A stretch of DNA of 64,000 bases from Sphingomonas glacialis (GCF_006439055.1 NZ_RCZC01000009.1:148407-212406); one strand, 5' to 3'; counted from the stretch's first letter, positions 9,139 to 18,272 are shown. Program-made: numbers and translations. Notes: a model not told the origin generated them from the sequence alone.

Positions 9139-10286
9139 GCAGCCCGTGCCCAAATCCGTTCGCTCGCAATTGTCGCGCCGTCCGCCAGCGCCGCGAGCTT
9201 GGCGTAGACGATATCGGGATCGATCGCACCAAATCCCGCGAACGTAGAAAAGCCGCAGTCGGTGCCGGCAATAACCCGCTCGCGACCGACGATATCGACA
9301 TATTGTTCGATCCGCTGGGCCACCACTTTGGGATGCTCGACGAAGTTGGTGGTCGAATCGATCACGCCGGGGATCAGCACGCGGTCCTCGGGGATCAGCG
9401 TTACCATGTCAGTAAAGGCCTGCCAGTCATGCTGGTGGCGCGGATTGGAGGTTTCGAACAGCAGCCCCTGCGGCTTCGCCCGCATCAGCGTCGGCAAGAT
9501 CACCGCCATCTCGACGTCGCAATGGTGCGGCCCTTCGTAATTGCCCCAGCAGACATGCATCCGCACCTGGCTCGCGGGTACGTTGCGCAGCGCGTGGTTG
9601 AGCACTTCGACGTGCTGGCCGATCAGCCCGAGATAGTCGGCGTCGCTGCGATCCTTGTACATCATGTGGCGCCCGAGCCCGAGATCGGGGCTGTCGAGCT
9701 GCAGGATTAGCCCGGCCGCGCAGATCGCTTCATATTCGGGCCGCATCGCCTCGGCCAGCGCCTCGAGATAGGCGTCCTGCGTTGGGTAGAAGTCGTTGGG
9801 CTGGAACAAGGCGATCACGCCGGGCGAGGCGGCGTTCATGAACGCGCCGTGCGGCGCATGTAGGTGCACGGCGTGATCCAGCCGTGCGACGTCGTCGTGC
9901 AGCGGTTGCAGCGTCAGCGGCGCGATCTCGGCGACGCAGCGCGGGCGGCGATAGGTCGGCGTGCCGCCAGCTGCGGCTTGGCGCGCAAGGAAGCCAGGAA
10001 ATGCCTCGAGATCGGCCGGCGGCGTGCGCGCGCTGTCGCCGGCAAAGCCGGTGATTCGGTCCTTGATATAGGTGGCGTACGAGATCTTCGACATCTCGCC
10101 GTCCGACACTAAGTCGATGCCAACAGCGACCTGGCGCGCGACGCAGGCATCGACGGCGGCACCGACGACGCGGTCGAACTCGCCAGGGTCGATCGGCTCG
10201 TCGCGTTCGTGCGCGAAGATCAGGTCGGTGACCGCCTTGTCGCGCGGCAGTGAGCCGACATGCGTCGTCAGAATCCGGTCGGCCAT
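9135..10286 (-). CDS. MetE-C-terminal-like / epoxyalkane:CoM-transferase-like zinc protein
   Basis: A 383-residue single-domain protein starting MADRILTTHVGSLPR, the hallmark of the UROD/MetE family that includes epoxyalkane:coenzyme M transferase and short methionine-synthase-like proteins. Likely zinc-site elements are HVCWGNYEGPHHCD and GTDCGFSTF; also visible are LQLDSPDLGLGRH and LLFETSNPRHQHD. These enzymes activate a thiol on zinc and move an alkyl or methyl group. It lacks the N-terminal half of true MetE and is in a catabolic operon, so methionine synthesis is unlikely. The start ATG 10286 fits the family N-terminus and has a GGGACAAG stretch upstream. The stop overlaps the aldolase start. 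It sits 40 bases behind the SDR gene. Confidence 0.85.
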   Translation of the reverse strand: MADRILTTHVGSLPRDKAVTDLIFAHERDEPIDPGEFDRVVGAAVDACVARQVAVGIDLVSDGEMSKISYATYIKDRITGFAGDSARTPPADLEAFPGFLARQAAAGGTPTYRRPRCVAEIAPLTLQPLHDDVARLDHAVHLHAPHGAFMNAASPGVIALFQPNDFYPTQDAYLEALAEAMRPEYEAICAAGLILQLDSPDLGLGRHMMYKDRSDADYLGLIGQHVEVLNHALRNVPASQVRMHVCWGNYEGPHHCDVEMAVILPTLMRAKPQGLLFETSNPRHQHDWQAFTDMVTLIPEDRVLIPGVIDSTTNFVEHPKVVAQRIEQYVDIVGRERVIAGTDCGFSTFAGFGAIDPDIVYAKLAALADGATIASERIWARAA

Positions 10287-10326
10287 CAGTCTTGTCCCAT
10301 GTAAATGCGCTGACGGTGCAGCGCGA

Positions 10327-11091
10327 TCAATCGGCGGTCCAGCCGCCATCCACGATCAGGCTGGTGCCCGTCATCAGCGCCGAACCGGCGCCGGCGAGGA
10401 AAACCACCGGACCCATCAAATCCTCGACTTGGCCAATCCGCCCGAGCTTGATCTTGGCGAGCACGGCCGCCTTGAATACCGCGTCCTCGAAATAGGGGCG
10501 TGTCAGCGGCGTTTCGATGAAGGTTGGCGCGATCGTGTTCGAGCGGATGGCGTAGGGTGCTAGGTCTAACGCGAAGCTCTTGCTCATGCCCTCGATTGCC
10601 CATTTCGACGCGCAATACAGCGCGCGATTGGGGCCGCCGACATGGCCCATTTGCGAACTCATATGGATCAGCGAACCGGACAGGCCTTCGGCGATCATCC
10701 TCCGCGCGGCAGCTTGCGCGACGAAGAAGCTCGCCTTGAGGTTGATGTCGAGCACCGCGTCGTAATCCGCCTCCTCGACCTCCTGCATGGGCTTTGGCCG
10801 ATTGGTCCCAGCATTGTTGACCAGCACGTCGAACGCCGGCCGCTCGGCGAAGAAGGCGGAGACGGCAGCGAGGTCTGACACATCGAGCACCGCTGCCTCG
10901 GCCGGTGTGCCGGTTGCACGTATGGCCGCTGCCGCCTGTTCGATCTCGCCGATGGAGCGCGCCACCAGCGTCACCGCCGCGCCTGCCGCCGCCAGCGCGG
11001 CGCTGCAGGCGAGGCCTATGCCACGCCCCGCACCGGTCACGATCGCGCGCTTGCCGCGAAGCGACGCGGACGGTGTGATCGGCAGCCGCAT
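10327..11091 (-). CDS. Short-chain dehydrogenase/reductase
   Basis: A classical SDR of 254 residues. The Rossmann glycine motif is TGAGRGIG (about residues 19-26), followed by NNAG (about 92-95), the catalytic serine in HMSSQMG, the YxxxK in YCASKWAIEG, and a C-terminal ALMTGTSLIVDGGWTAD. It would oxidise a secondary alcohol or reduce a ketone with NAD(P). Its ATG directly adjoins the stop of the HisD-like gene (11092) without a gap, so the two are coupled. A HisD-like plus SDR pair resembles the dehydrogenases of dihydroxypropanesulfonate degradation, but no sulfolyase gene is present in the window. Confidence 0.9.
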   Translation of the reverse strand: MRLPITPSASLRGKRAIVTGAGRGIGLACSAALAAAGAAVTLVARSIGEIEQAAAAIRATGTPAEAAVLDVSDLAAVSAFFAERPAFDVLVNNAGTNRPKPMQEVEEADYDAVLDINLKASFFVAQAAARRMIAEGLSGSLIHMSSQMGHVGGPNRALYCASKWAIEGMSKSFALDLAPYAIRSNTIAPTFIETPLTRPYFEDAVFKAAVLAKIKLGRIGQVEDLMGPVVFLAGAGSALMTGTSLIVDGGWTAD

Positions 11092-12420
11092 CTACTCGGC
11101 CGCGACCAGCGGCTCGGCGCGCCCGGCATAGGGCACGTTGCGGCCGCCATAGCGTCGCACACGGACATTGGCCTGTTCACCATGCCCGGCAAACCCTTCG
11201 AGCGCACACAGCCGGCTACAATATTCGCCGATCATGGCCGAGGCCTCGTCAGTCGTCACCTTCTGGTAGGTGCAGGTCTTGAGAAATTTGCCGACCCACA
11301 GCCCGCCGGTATAGCGCGCTGCTTTCTGCGTCGGCAGTGTGTGGTTGGTGCCGATGACTTTGTCGCCATAGGCGACGTTCGTGCGCGCGCCGAGAAATAG
11401 CGCGCCGTAATTGGTCATGTTGGCAAGAAAATAGTCGGGGTCGCGCGTCATCACTTGGACATGCTCGGAGGCGATCGCATTGGCGATCGTGACCATTTCC
11501 GCATCGGACTCTGCGACGATCACCTCGCCAAAACTGTCCCATGCTTTGCGTGCGTAATCGGCGGTCGGCAGGATTTGCAGCAGCCGATCAATCTCGGCCA
11601 TCGTCTCGCGCGCCAGCTTTTCCGAGGTGGTGAGAAGTACAGCGGGGCTGTCGGGGCCGTGCTCGGCCTGGCCGAGCAGATCGGTCGCGCACAATTCGGC
11701 GTCGGCGCCGACCTCGTCGGCAATCACGAGCGTCTCAGTCGGGCCGGCGAACAGGTCGATCCCCACCCGACCAAAAAGCTGGCGCTTTGCTTCGGCGACG
11801 AAGGCGTTACCAGGCCCTACGAGAATATCGACCGGGGCGATCGAGGCAGTGCCGATCCCCATTGCGGCGACCGCCTGAATCCCGCCGAGGCAGTAGATCT
11901 CATCGGCGCCCGCCATTGCCTGCGCAGCGACGATCGCCGGGGCAGGCTTGCCCTTGAAGGGCGGCGCGCAGGTGATCACACGCGCCACCCCGGCGACCTT
12001 GGCGGTGATGACCGACATATGTGCCGAGGCAAGCAGCGGGTATTTGCCGCCCGGAACATAGCAGCCCGCTGCATTCACCGGCACGTTCTTGTGACCGAGG
12101 ATGACACCGGGAAGCGTCTCGACCTCGACGTCGCGCATCGAATCGCGCTGGACCTGCGCAAAGTTGCGGATCTGTGTCTGGGCGAATTCGATGTCCTTAA
12201 GGTCCTGCGCGGCGAGTTGGTCAATGCAATCCTGGATTTCCTTCGCGCTCAGGCGGAAGCTTTCGCGGTCCCAGTCATCGAAGCGGATCGACAGGGCGCG
12301 TACGGCGTCATCGCCGCGCGTCTCTATGTCTTCCAGAATTTTCTCTACGGCGTCACGGACTTCACGGTTGCGCGTTGCTTTTGCTTCGAGCGTCGCGCCG
12401 CGCTTGAGATGATATGCCAT
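11092..12420 (-). CDS. Histidinol-dehydrogenase-family NAD-dependent alcohol dehydrogenase (copy 2)
   Basis: A 442-residue paralogue of the protein encoded at 1041-2342. The HisD metal and catalytic residues are conserved: Q251 and H254 (LLGQAEHG), E319-H320 (ASEHVQV), D353 and H360 (GDKVIGTNH) and H413 (EGFAGH). Like copy 1 it has the non-biosynthetic RYTGGLWVGKFLK segment. ATG 12420 is preceded by AAAGGATCG, the same ribosome site as copy 1. It is the first gene of a five-gene operon (this gene, SDR, MetE-like, HpcH/HpaI, EamA) whose promoter carries the LacI-type operator; the operator abuts the ribosome site. Two differing HisD-like enzymes in one regulon suggest two successive alcohol-to-acid oxidations or two stereoisomers; this is inference. 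Confidence 0.9.
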   Translation of the reverse strand: MAYHLKRGATLEAKATRNREVRDAVEKILEDIETRGDDAVRALSIRFDDWDRESFRLSAKEIQDCIDQLAAQDLKDIEFAQTQIRNFAQVQRDSMRDVEVETLPGVILGHKNVPVNAAGCYVPGGKYPLLASAHMSVITAKVAGVARVITCAPPFKGKPAPAIVAAQAMAGADEIYCLGGIQAVAAMGIGTASIAPVDILVGPGNAFVAEAKRQLFGRVGIDLFAGPTETLVIADEVGADAELCATDLLGQAEHGPDSPAVLLTTSEKLARETMAEIDRLLQILPTADYARKAWDSFGEVIVAESDAEMVTIANAIASEHVQVMTRDPDYFLANMTNYGALFLGARTNVAYGDKVIGTNHTLPTQKAARYTGGLWVGKFLKTCTYQKVTTDEASAMIGEYCSRLCALEGFAGHGEQANVRVRRYGGRNVPYAGRAEPLVAAE

Positions 12421-12429
12421 AAGCGATCC

Positions 12430-12478
12430 TTTGCATTCGAATGCAAATGTTAGTAGCGTTGGTTTGGCGACGGATCAA
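12430..12478 (-). promoter_or_regulatory. Promoter and operator of the second HisD-like operon
   Basis: Read leftwards, TTGATC (12473-12478) and TACTAA (12450-12455) are separated by exactly 17 bases and form a plausible sigma-70 promoter. Transcription would start near 12444, inside the perfect 18-base palindrome TTTGCATTCGAATGCAAA (12430-12447). The repressor would therefore cover the start point. The last bases of the palindrome overlap the ribosome site of the HisD-like gene. Confidence 0.75.
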
Positions 12479-12492
12479 GAAGTGGAAATAAA

Positions 12493-12817
12493 ATGCTGTT
12501 CAATAAGCGCGGCGATCGCGGGCACGACGCGCTCCTGCGCGCTGCGCGATGGCCTATTATTGTTATAATCGGTGCTGTCGTCGTGGCGGCAATCGTTTGC
12601 TATCTTGGGCCGCACCTGGGACAGCTTGATCCCAGATTGCTTGCCCGTGGGCATTGATCGCTGGCTGAAGCGTTGCGCCGCCGAAACACCGTCGTGCGGG
12701 GCGATCGACGAGTGGTTGGAGCAGGCGGAAGCAGGACTGAAGGTCGTGGGCTCGATCTGTCCTTCGAACATGATATTCGACAACGACGAAGATGCCGAGC
12801 GGAGGCGCTCACTATAA
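12493..12817 (+). pseudogene. Possible frameshifted small membrane protein
   Basis: A frame from ATG 12493 encodes 54 residues with one clear membrane segment (WPIIVIIGAVVVAAIVCYLG) and stops at 12655-12657. Another frame then continues to the TAA near 12817 with GC-rich third positions (IDRWLKRCAAETPSCGAIDE). Together they would make a roughly 107-residue protein with one membrane helix and a cysteine-containing soluble part, broken by one frameshift near 12640. No family was recognised, and it could equally be an intact 54-residue peptide. It diverges from the HisD-like operon. Confidence 0.3.
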
Positions 12818-13159
12818 GCGACTCCGAACCGCTGTGACGCAGTTGCTCGGACGCCCACTGAGCAAGCCGGACATTCTCATCCTCAACGAGTCAAAATTTA
12901 TTTTTGCATTCCACCTTGTTGGGCCCGCTGGCCAGACTCGTCACCACTACTGCAAGAACATGCCGTGTCGTCGTAATTGCTAACAGTGAACCACCAGCCA
13001 CGAGCTTGGCGGATGACTTCGACACCAGAACCTACCGGCTGGAAAGGGATTCCGGCGAGACATTCCTGCCCAGCGACGAAGATCATTACTACCGATAGGT
13101 TTGGTTCTCACGCTGATCCGGCCCTTCGGTTCATCCTGCGTTCGCGGCTGGTTCCTGAG
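12818..13159. other. Stretch without a recognised gene
   Basis: No coding frame with family features or a convincing ribosome site was found. The base composition is lower in GC than the neighbours, as in intergenic or degenerate DNA. Confidence 0.45.
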
Positions 13160-14485
13160 TCACACAGCGTTGGCGCGGGCGATCGCCGCAAGGACAGCGG
13201 AACTGGGCTTGAGCGTGCGTTTGAACGTCGCACTGTCGACGCTGGCGAGCCCGTATCTTGGCCCGTAGCCAAACACCCATTCGAAATTGTCGAGCAGCGA
13301 CCAGTGGATATAGCCCAGAACGGGCACGCCCTCGGCCATCACATCGTGGAGATGGTCGAGGGCGGCGGGGATCAGCGCGGCGCGCTGCCGGTCGTCGGCG
13401 GTGCCGACACCGTGTTCGGTGACGAGGACCGGGACGCGCGCCGTCTCCCACGCATAGCGGACGGCACCCGCGAGCGACGCCGGGTAGATTTCCGCGCCAG
13501 CCGCGTTGCGCACCGCGTCCGCGGGCGGCGGAAGCGTGCCGGCCGCGCCGATGCGGGCGCGTTCGTAATTCTGTACGCCGACGAAATCGTCGCCGCGCGC
13601 TGCTTCAAGCCAGGCATCGTAGCATAGCGCGCGTTTGCGGTCGCGTCCCTGCGGCGCGCCGACCGCTTGGTCATCCTCGATCGCGAGCGAAACGCCGACG
13701 GGCAGATCGCTGCGCACCGCCTTGATCGCGGCGCGTCCGGCGTGATGCGCCGCGATCATGATCGGCAGCACCGCCTCGGTCTGCGCCGCGCTTTCGATCA
13801 TCGTTGCGACAAAGCGATCCGAGCCGGACGCGTGGGCTGCGGCGACCTGGACCGCCTCGCTTCCGGCGAGCGCCTGGGGCGGCAATTTATAGCGCAGCAA
13901 CCGCATCAAATTGGGTTCGTTGAGCGTCGCGGCGGCGTGCATCCCGCTCGCGAGCGCGCGCGCCGCGCGGTCGCAGAATCGCGCGAAGAGCTGCGGCGCC
14001 TCGGGATTGGTCCAGCCGCCTCGCATCGCGAACCAGCGCGGGCAAGTGAAGTGGTTGAAGGTCACCACCGCTTTCAACCCGCGCGCGCGGCATCCGTCGA
14101 GCATGGCACGGTAATGATCGAGCATCGCGACCGAGAATTGGCCGGGCTCGGGCTCGATCCGCGCCCATTCGATCGAGAAGCGATAGCAGGTAAGATTGAG
14201 GCTGCGCGCGATGTCGAGATCCAGCGGCCAGCGATGGAAACTGTCGCATGCATCGCCCGATGGTTCGCGGAAGGCGCTCGGCTTGACGTGTTCGACCGTC
14301 CACACGTCGCTACCGACGTTGTTGCCTTCGACCTGATAGGCGGCGGTCGCGGCGCCCCACAGGAAATCCTTAGCGAAGCGTTTGGCCGGCGGTTTGGCCT
14401 GGAGCCGATCGGCGAGGAGCGCCGCCCCGGCGACCGAGACCGCGGATCCGCCGACAACCAGGTCGCGACGATTAAGGATTGGCAT
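13160..14485 (-). CDS. Family 1 glycoside hydrolase (beta-glucosidase type) with Tat-like signal
   Basis: A 441-residue GH1 enzyme. It begins MPILNRRDLVVGG followed by a hydrophobic stretch, a twin-arginine-type export signal, then FLWGAATAAYQVEG, the usual GH1 first strand. The acid/base glutamate is in TLNEPN (NEP motif) and the nucleophile glutamate is in VTEHGVG, where the usual TENG is changed to TEHG. HFTCPRWF and HWSLLDNFEWVFGYGPRYGL complete the active-site cleft. ATG 14485 is chosen because the Tat signal starts there; the longer frame to 14566 adds unrelated residues. The product probably cleaves a beta-glycoside in the periplasm. The neighbouring receptor may supply the glycoside. 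Confidence 0.88.
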   Translation of the reverse strand: MPILNRRDLVVGGSAVSVAGAALLADRLQAKPPAKRFAKDFLWGAATAAYQVEGNNVGSDVWTVEHVKPSAFREPSGDACDSFHRWPLDLDIARSLNLTCYRFSIEWARIEPEPGQFSVAMLDHYRAMLDGCRARGLKAVVTFNHFTCPRWFAMRGGWTNPEAPQLFARFCDRAARALASGMHAAATLNEPNLMRLLRYKLPPQALAGSEAVQVAAAHASGSDRFVATMIESAAQTEAVLPIMIAAHHAGRAAIKAVRSDLPVGVSLAIEDDQAVGAPQGRDRKRALCYDAWLEAARGDDFVGVQNYERARIGAAGTLPPPADAVRNAAGAEIYPASLAGAVRYAWETARVPVLVTEHGVGTADDRQRAALIPAALDHLHDVMAEGVPVLGYIHWSLLDNFEWVFGYGPRYGLASVDSATFKRTLKPSSAVLAAIARANAV

Positions 14486-14743
14486 AATGGGTTCCGATAT
14501 GAACTGCGTTCGCTGAGCGCGGGATCGGCCTGCCAGTTCAGGTGCAGCCCAATCGTACGACGCCATGGGCGCAATCGATCCGGCCAGTAGAATGGCGTGG
14601 CTTAGGCCTTCTCCGCTTGGAGGCGAGGGTAGGAATGTTTTAGGCCAAGCGGAAATTCAATCTACGGATCGTGATCGATGGCTTTCCCTAATAGGAGAGG
14701 CTTCAATTCACGACGCTTCTTCAGAACGATCCGTTCAACAATT

Positions 14744-15368
14744 TCAGTTTGATCGCCGGCTTCGACACCGAGGACGGCCATCGGACCCGCGGGGCAGTGA
14801 CCGTGGCGGCGCGATAGCTAAGTCGACACGTGCCGCTTGCGCGCGGATTTGTTCGCTCAACCAGTGGACGCCCGGGTCGGCCACACGGCTCCCGTGTATC
14901 TGTACCAGTTCGCGGAGCGGCTCGAACGCGAAGGGCAGCGGTCGATATTGGATCTCGAACCTCTTGGCGGAGATCCGCGCCAGTTCCTCGTCCATCAGGC
15001 TCAACCGCATCGTGCCGACAAAAAGGTAGGGCGCTAAGCTGAACGATGCCGTCGAACTCGATCACGCGCCGATGCTCGAGCAGGTCGAGCCGCCGGTCCC
15101 CGACGGTATAGCCGAGCGGTCCGCCGATCGAGACCGCCACATGCTCGTAGCGAAAGACATCCTCGGTCGTGATGTAGCCTTGGAAGATCGGGTGCTAGCC
15201 CCAGCTGGCGACGACATAAGTCTTGTCGCACAGCCACGCGATCACGGCGCTGGCGGCGGGTTGGCTGAGTCCCAGGCGATTGCTGCCAAGCGCACCGTTA
15301 TGCGTTTCCATCAGCGACTCGAACGCGACGAATAGGTTGAGATCGAGACCCTGAACCGTACGGCGCAT
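14744..15368 (-). pseudogene. Decayed LysR-family regulator gene
   Basis: Reading leftwards from ATG 15368, the protein begins GLDLNLFVAFESLMETHNGA then NRLGLSQPAASAVIAWL, which is the LysR helix-turn-helix with a shortened middle. After a stop near 15195 other frames give DRRLDLLEHRRVIEFDGIVQ and then RLSLMDEELARISAKRFEIQ ... ELVQIHGSRVADPGVHWLSE, typical of the end of NodD-like LysR effector domains. Total length is about 600 bases against about 900 for an intact gene, with at least two frame changes and a large central loss. It probably once regulated the neighbouring glycosidase or the receptor gene at 15491. Confidence 0.7.
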
Positions 15369-15490
15369 CTTCTTCCGTAAATGAATCGATAAATTATACA
15401 AATCGTTGGTAAGAAAAATAATCAATTTGAGCGCTATGGCCTGACCAGTTAGGCCGATTCCATAAGAAAATGGTCAAGACAGGAGAGGTC

Positions 15491-17914
15491 ATGAGACTCA
15501 GAGCAGCACTTTTGCTCGCCGCGATGCCGCCGTTCGTAGCGCCGGCATTTGCGCAGGATGCGACGCCACCCGCAGGCCCAGCACCCGAAGCATCGGCTAC
15601 CCCGTCCACCATCGCCAGCGCCCAAGTCGATCCGGACTCGGCGGCGGCCGGCGACATCATCGTCACCGCACAGCGCCGCAGCGAAAGCCTGCAGCGCGTT
15701 CCGGTCAGCGTGACAGCATTGTCGGCAGAAACGCTGACCTCGCGCAATCTCAACGACCTCACCCAGATCTCGCGCGCGGCACCGACCCTGCAGGTCGGGA
15801 TCGATAACACCTTCTCGGTGCGCGGCGTCGGCACGCTCGCGTTTGCCGGCACGATCGACAGCAGCGTCGCGACCGCGATCGACGAGGTCAATCTCGGCCG
15901 ACCGATCCTGAACACGCCGCTGCTCAACGATCTGACGCGGGTCGAAGTGCTCAACGGGCCGCAGGGCCTGCTGTTCGGCAAGAATGCCTCGGCCGGCCTG
16001 ATCAACATCGTCACCGCACGCCCGGTGCTCGGCGTGGCGTCGAGCGCGACCGATCTGGAATTCGCCTCGCGCGATACGCTGGGCGGCCGCGGCACGGCAC
16101 CTGGCATCATCGCCCGCGAGACGCTCAACATCCCGGTCAGCGCGACCTCGGCGCTGCGTCTCAACATGCTCTATTCGTATCAGGAGCCCGGCACGACCTA
16201 TGTCGGCACGCCGCGGAACGGCACCCGGCATGACCTCAATGCGCGGTCCTTGTCGCTCAAGGGCAAGTATTTCTGGCAGGCGACCGATGATCTGTCGTTC
16301 TACCTGATCGGGGATTATAACGAGAGCCATGGCATCGCTGGGATCGGCGATGTCACCTATCGCCAGGTCGCCACGAACAGCCTCAACACCGGGCCGCTCG
16401 CCGCCAACGCGATCGTCGCTGGGTCCGAAAACCTCAAATTCGGTGGCGATGCCGATCAGTATCGCGACTTGGCTACCGGCGGGGCGCAGGCCAAGGTAAG
16501 CTACAATTTCGGCAGCGGCTGGGAATTGAGCAATCTGTTCGCCTGGCGCTATTACAAGCAGGACCAGAATTTCGACACCGACTATCTGTCGTCGAACGGG
16601 CTGAACCGCAACGAAACCCACGCGAAGTACAACCAATATTCGAACGAGCTGCGCCTCGCGCTGCCGTCGTCCGGGCGGCTGAGCGGTCAGGCCGGGCTCT
16701 ATTATTTCCAGTCGGACCTCAGCCTTCAGCGTTTCCAGGCCGGCAACAGCTACACGCCCGATTCGGCCGTGGGCGGTTCGCCGTTCTGCGTCGGGGCGAT
16801 CGTCGGCACGACGCCGCGCTGCACGGTCAGCAACGTCGCCCAGATTGGCAGCGATATCAATTATGTGCTGCGGACCAAGAGCTATGCCGCGTTCGGCCAG
16901 CTGACCTACACGATCGCTGCCGGGCTGACCGCCTTTGCCGGCGGGCGTGTGACTCGCGACGATATCGACATCACCAGCGTACAAAATCAGCTCAACTATT
17001 TCTCGGCACTGGCAGGTCCGCGCGGCACCTTCTCGTCGAGCTATGGCAATACCGACTTCAGCTGGAAGGCGGGCGCGCAATATCAGGTGACCCCGGTCAT
17101 CATGGCCTATGGCTTTTATGGCCGCGGCTATAAGGGGCCGGGTTTCAACGATACCTTCCCGACCGCGACGGCGAACGTGATCGTGCGGGGCGAGACGTCG
17201 AATACCGGCGAGATCGGCGTGAAGACGAGCTTCCTTGATCGCCGCGTGACGTTCAACGTCTCCGCCTTCTACACCAAGTTCGACAATTTCCAGGTCCAGG
17301 CGTTTAACCCCACCACGGTGTCCTTCCTTGTCCAGAACGCGGCCAAGGTGACGTCGAAGGGGGTCGAAGTGGCGGTCGGGCTGCGTCCGTTCGCCGGATT
17401 CAGCATCAATGAGAGCATGTCGTTCCTGTCGTCGAAGTTCGACAATTTCACTGGCGCGCAATGCTATCCCACGCAGACCACGCGCGGCTGTTCGGCGACG
17501 GTGCAGACGTTCGATGCGTCGGGGCTGCGGCTTCCCGCCGCGCCGGCCTTCACCTCGAGCTTCCAGGCGATGTACGAAGTGCCGACCGAAGGGCCGGTGG
17601 CGCCGTTCATCGAAGGCAATTGGTATCACCGTTCGAGCATCAACTATGTCGTGAGCCAGGCACCGGGCGCGACGGTCAGCGCGGTCGATATCTTCGGCGC
17701 AAGTGTCGGCGCCAAGGTCGGCAAGGCGCTGCGTCTCTCGCTGTTCTGCAAGAATTGCACGAACAAGATCACGCCGACCGCAATCGGTGTGGACTCGGGC
17801 GACGCGAATGCACGCAACGCGCGCGGGCAGGCGACGCCGCTATTGTCCTACACCCAGCAGTTCGGGCTCGATTCGGTTCGGACGATCGGTCTGTCTGCGC
17901 AGTTCCGATTCTAA
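15491..17914 (+). CDS. TonB-dependent outer-membrane receptor 2
   Basis: The 807-residue protein starts MRLRAALLLAAMPPFVAPAF with a signal peptide cut near FAQD. The TonB box and plug begin GDIIVTAQRRSESLQRVPVS, the plug contains VEVLNGPQGLLFGKNASAG, and the barrel ends GLSAQFRF. A strong ribosome site AGGAGAGG (15481-15488) fixes the ATG at 15491. Its ligand is unknown; nearby glycoside-active genes suggest a glycoside or nucleoside-like compound. The LysR pseudogene lies directly upstream in the opposite direction, so the original regulation may be lost. Confidence 0.93.
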   Translation: MRLRAALLLAAMPPFVAPAFAQDATPPAGPAPEASATPSTIASAQVDPDSAAAGDIIVTAQRRSESLQRVPVSVTALSAETLTSRNLNDLTQISRAAPTLQVGIDNTFSVRGVGTLAFAGTIDSSVATAIDEVNLGRPILNTPLLNDLTRVEVLNGPQGLLFGKNASAGLINIVTARPVLGVASSATDLEFASRDTLGGRGTAPGIIARETLNIPVSATSALRLNMLYSYQEPGTTYVGTPRNGTRHDLNARSLSLKGKYFWQATDDLSFYLIGDYNESHGIAGIGDVTYRQVATNSLNTGPLAANAIVAGSENLKFGGDADQYRDLATGGAQAKVSYNFGSGWELSNLFAWRYYKQDQNFDTDYLSSNGLNRNETHAKYNQYSNELRLALPSSGRLSGQAGLYYFQSDLSLQRFQAGNSYTPDSAVGGSPFCVGAIVGTTPRCTVSNVAQIGSDINYVLRTKSYAAFGQLTYTIAAGLTAFAGGRVTRDDIDITSVQNQLNYFSALAGPRGTFSSSYGNTDFSWKAGAQYQVTPVIMAYGFYGRGYKGPGFNDTFPTATANVIVRGETSNTGEIGVKTSFLDRRVTFNVSAFYTKFDNFQVQAFNPTTVSFLVQNAAKVTSKGVEVAVGLRPFAGFSINESMSFLSSKFDNFTGAQCYPTQTTRGCSATVQTFDASGLRLPAAPAFTSSFQAMYEVPTEGPVAPFIEGNWYHRSSINYVVSQAPGATVSAVDIFGASVGAKVGKALRLSLFCKNCTNKITPTAIGVDSGDANARNARGQATPLLSYTQQFGLDSVRTIGLSAQFRF

Positions 17915-18272
17915 TGCACGACGGGGAGGTTGCGGCAAGATCGGCGGCCTCCCCTCGGCGATTGCGCTGCAACCGCTACCTTTGCGGCTGATGTCGTGGC
18001 GAAATCCCGATTGATCGTTTCACGAAGTTGGGATCATCCAGCAGATCATTGTCCTTCACACTGGGTCAATGTCGCCGAGCTCGACACGGAAGATTGCTGG
18101 ATGATCCGCCCTCCCGGTTCCGACGCGCCGCTGCGGGCCCGGAGTTTTACGGATCGCTTCGTCAAGGTAGCGGGTTAGGGCGGCGTTTCGCCGAATGTCG
18201 CGAATCGCTGACTTTCGCCCGATGCAATGTTTGAGCGCTGGACCGAAACGGTTAAACCTTGAGGAGAAGGCC
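17915..18272. other. Gap with a possible coding remnant
   Basis: Between the receptor and the nucleoside-hydrolase-like gene. A frame ending at 18178 contains a coding-like stretch (WVNVAELDTEDCWMIRPPGS) without a start, which may be the tail of a lost gene. No other feature was seen. Confidence 0.35.

Noticed and set aside
9135..10286. Methionine synthase MetE.
   Set aside because: Only the C-terminal domain type is present and the gene lies in a catabolic operon, so biosynthesis is unlikely.
15449..17629. A 726-codon frame on the minus strand across receptor 2.
   Set aside because: No motifs and an arginine/alanine-rich composition; receptor 2 on the plus strand explains the region.
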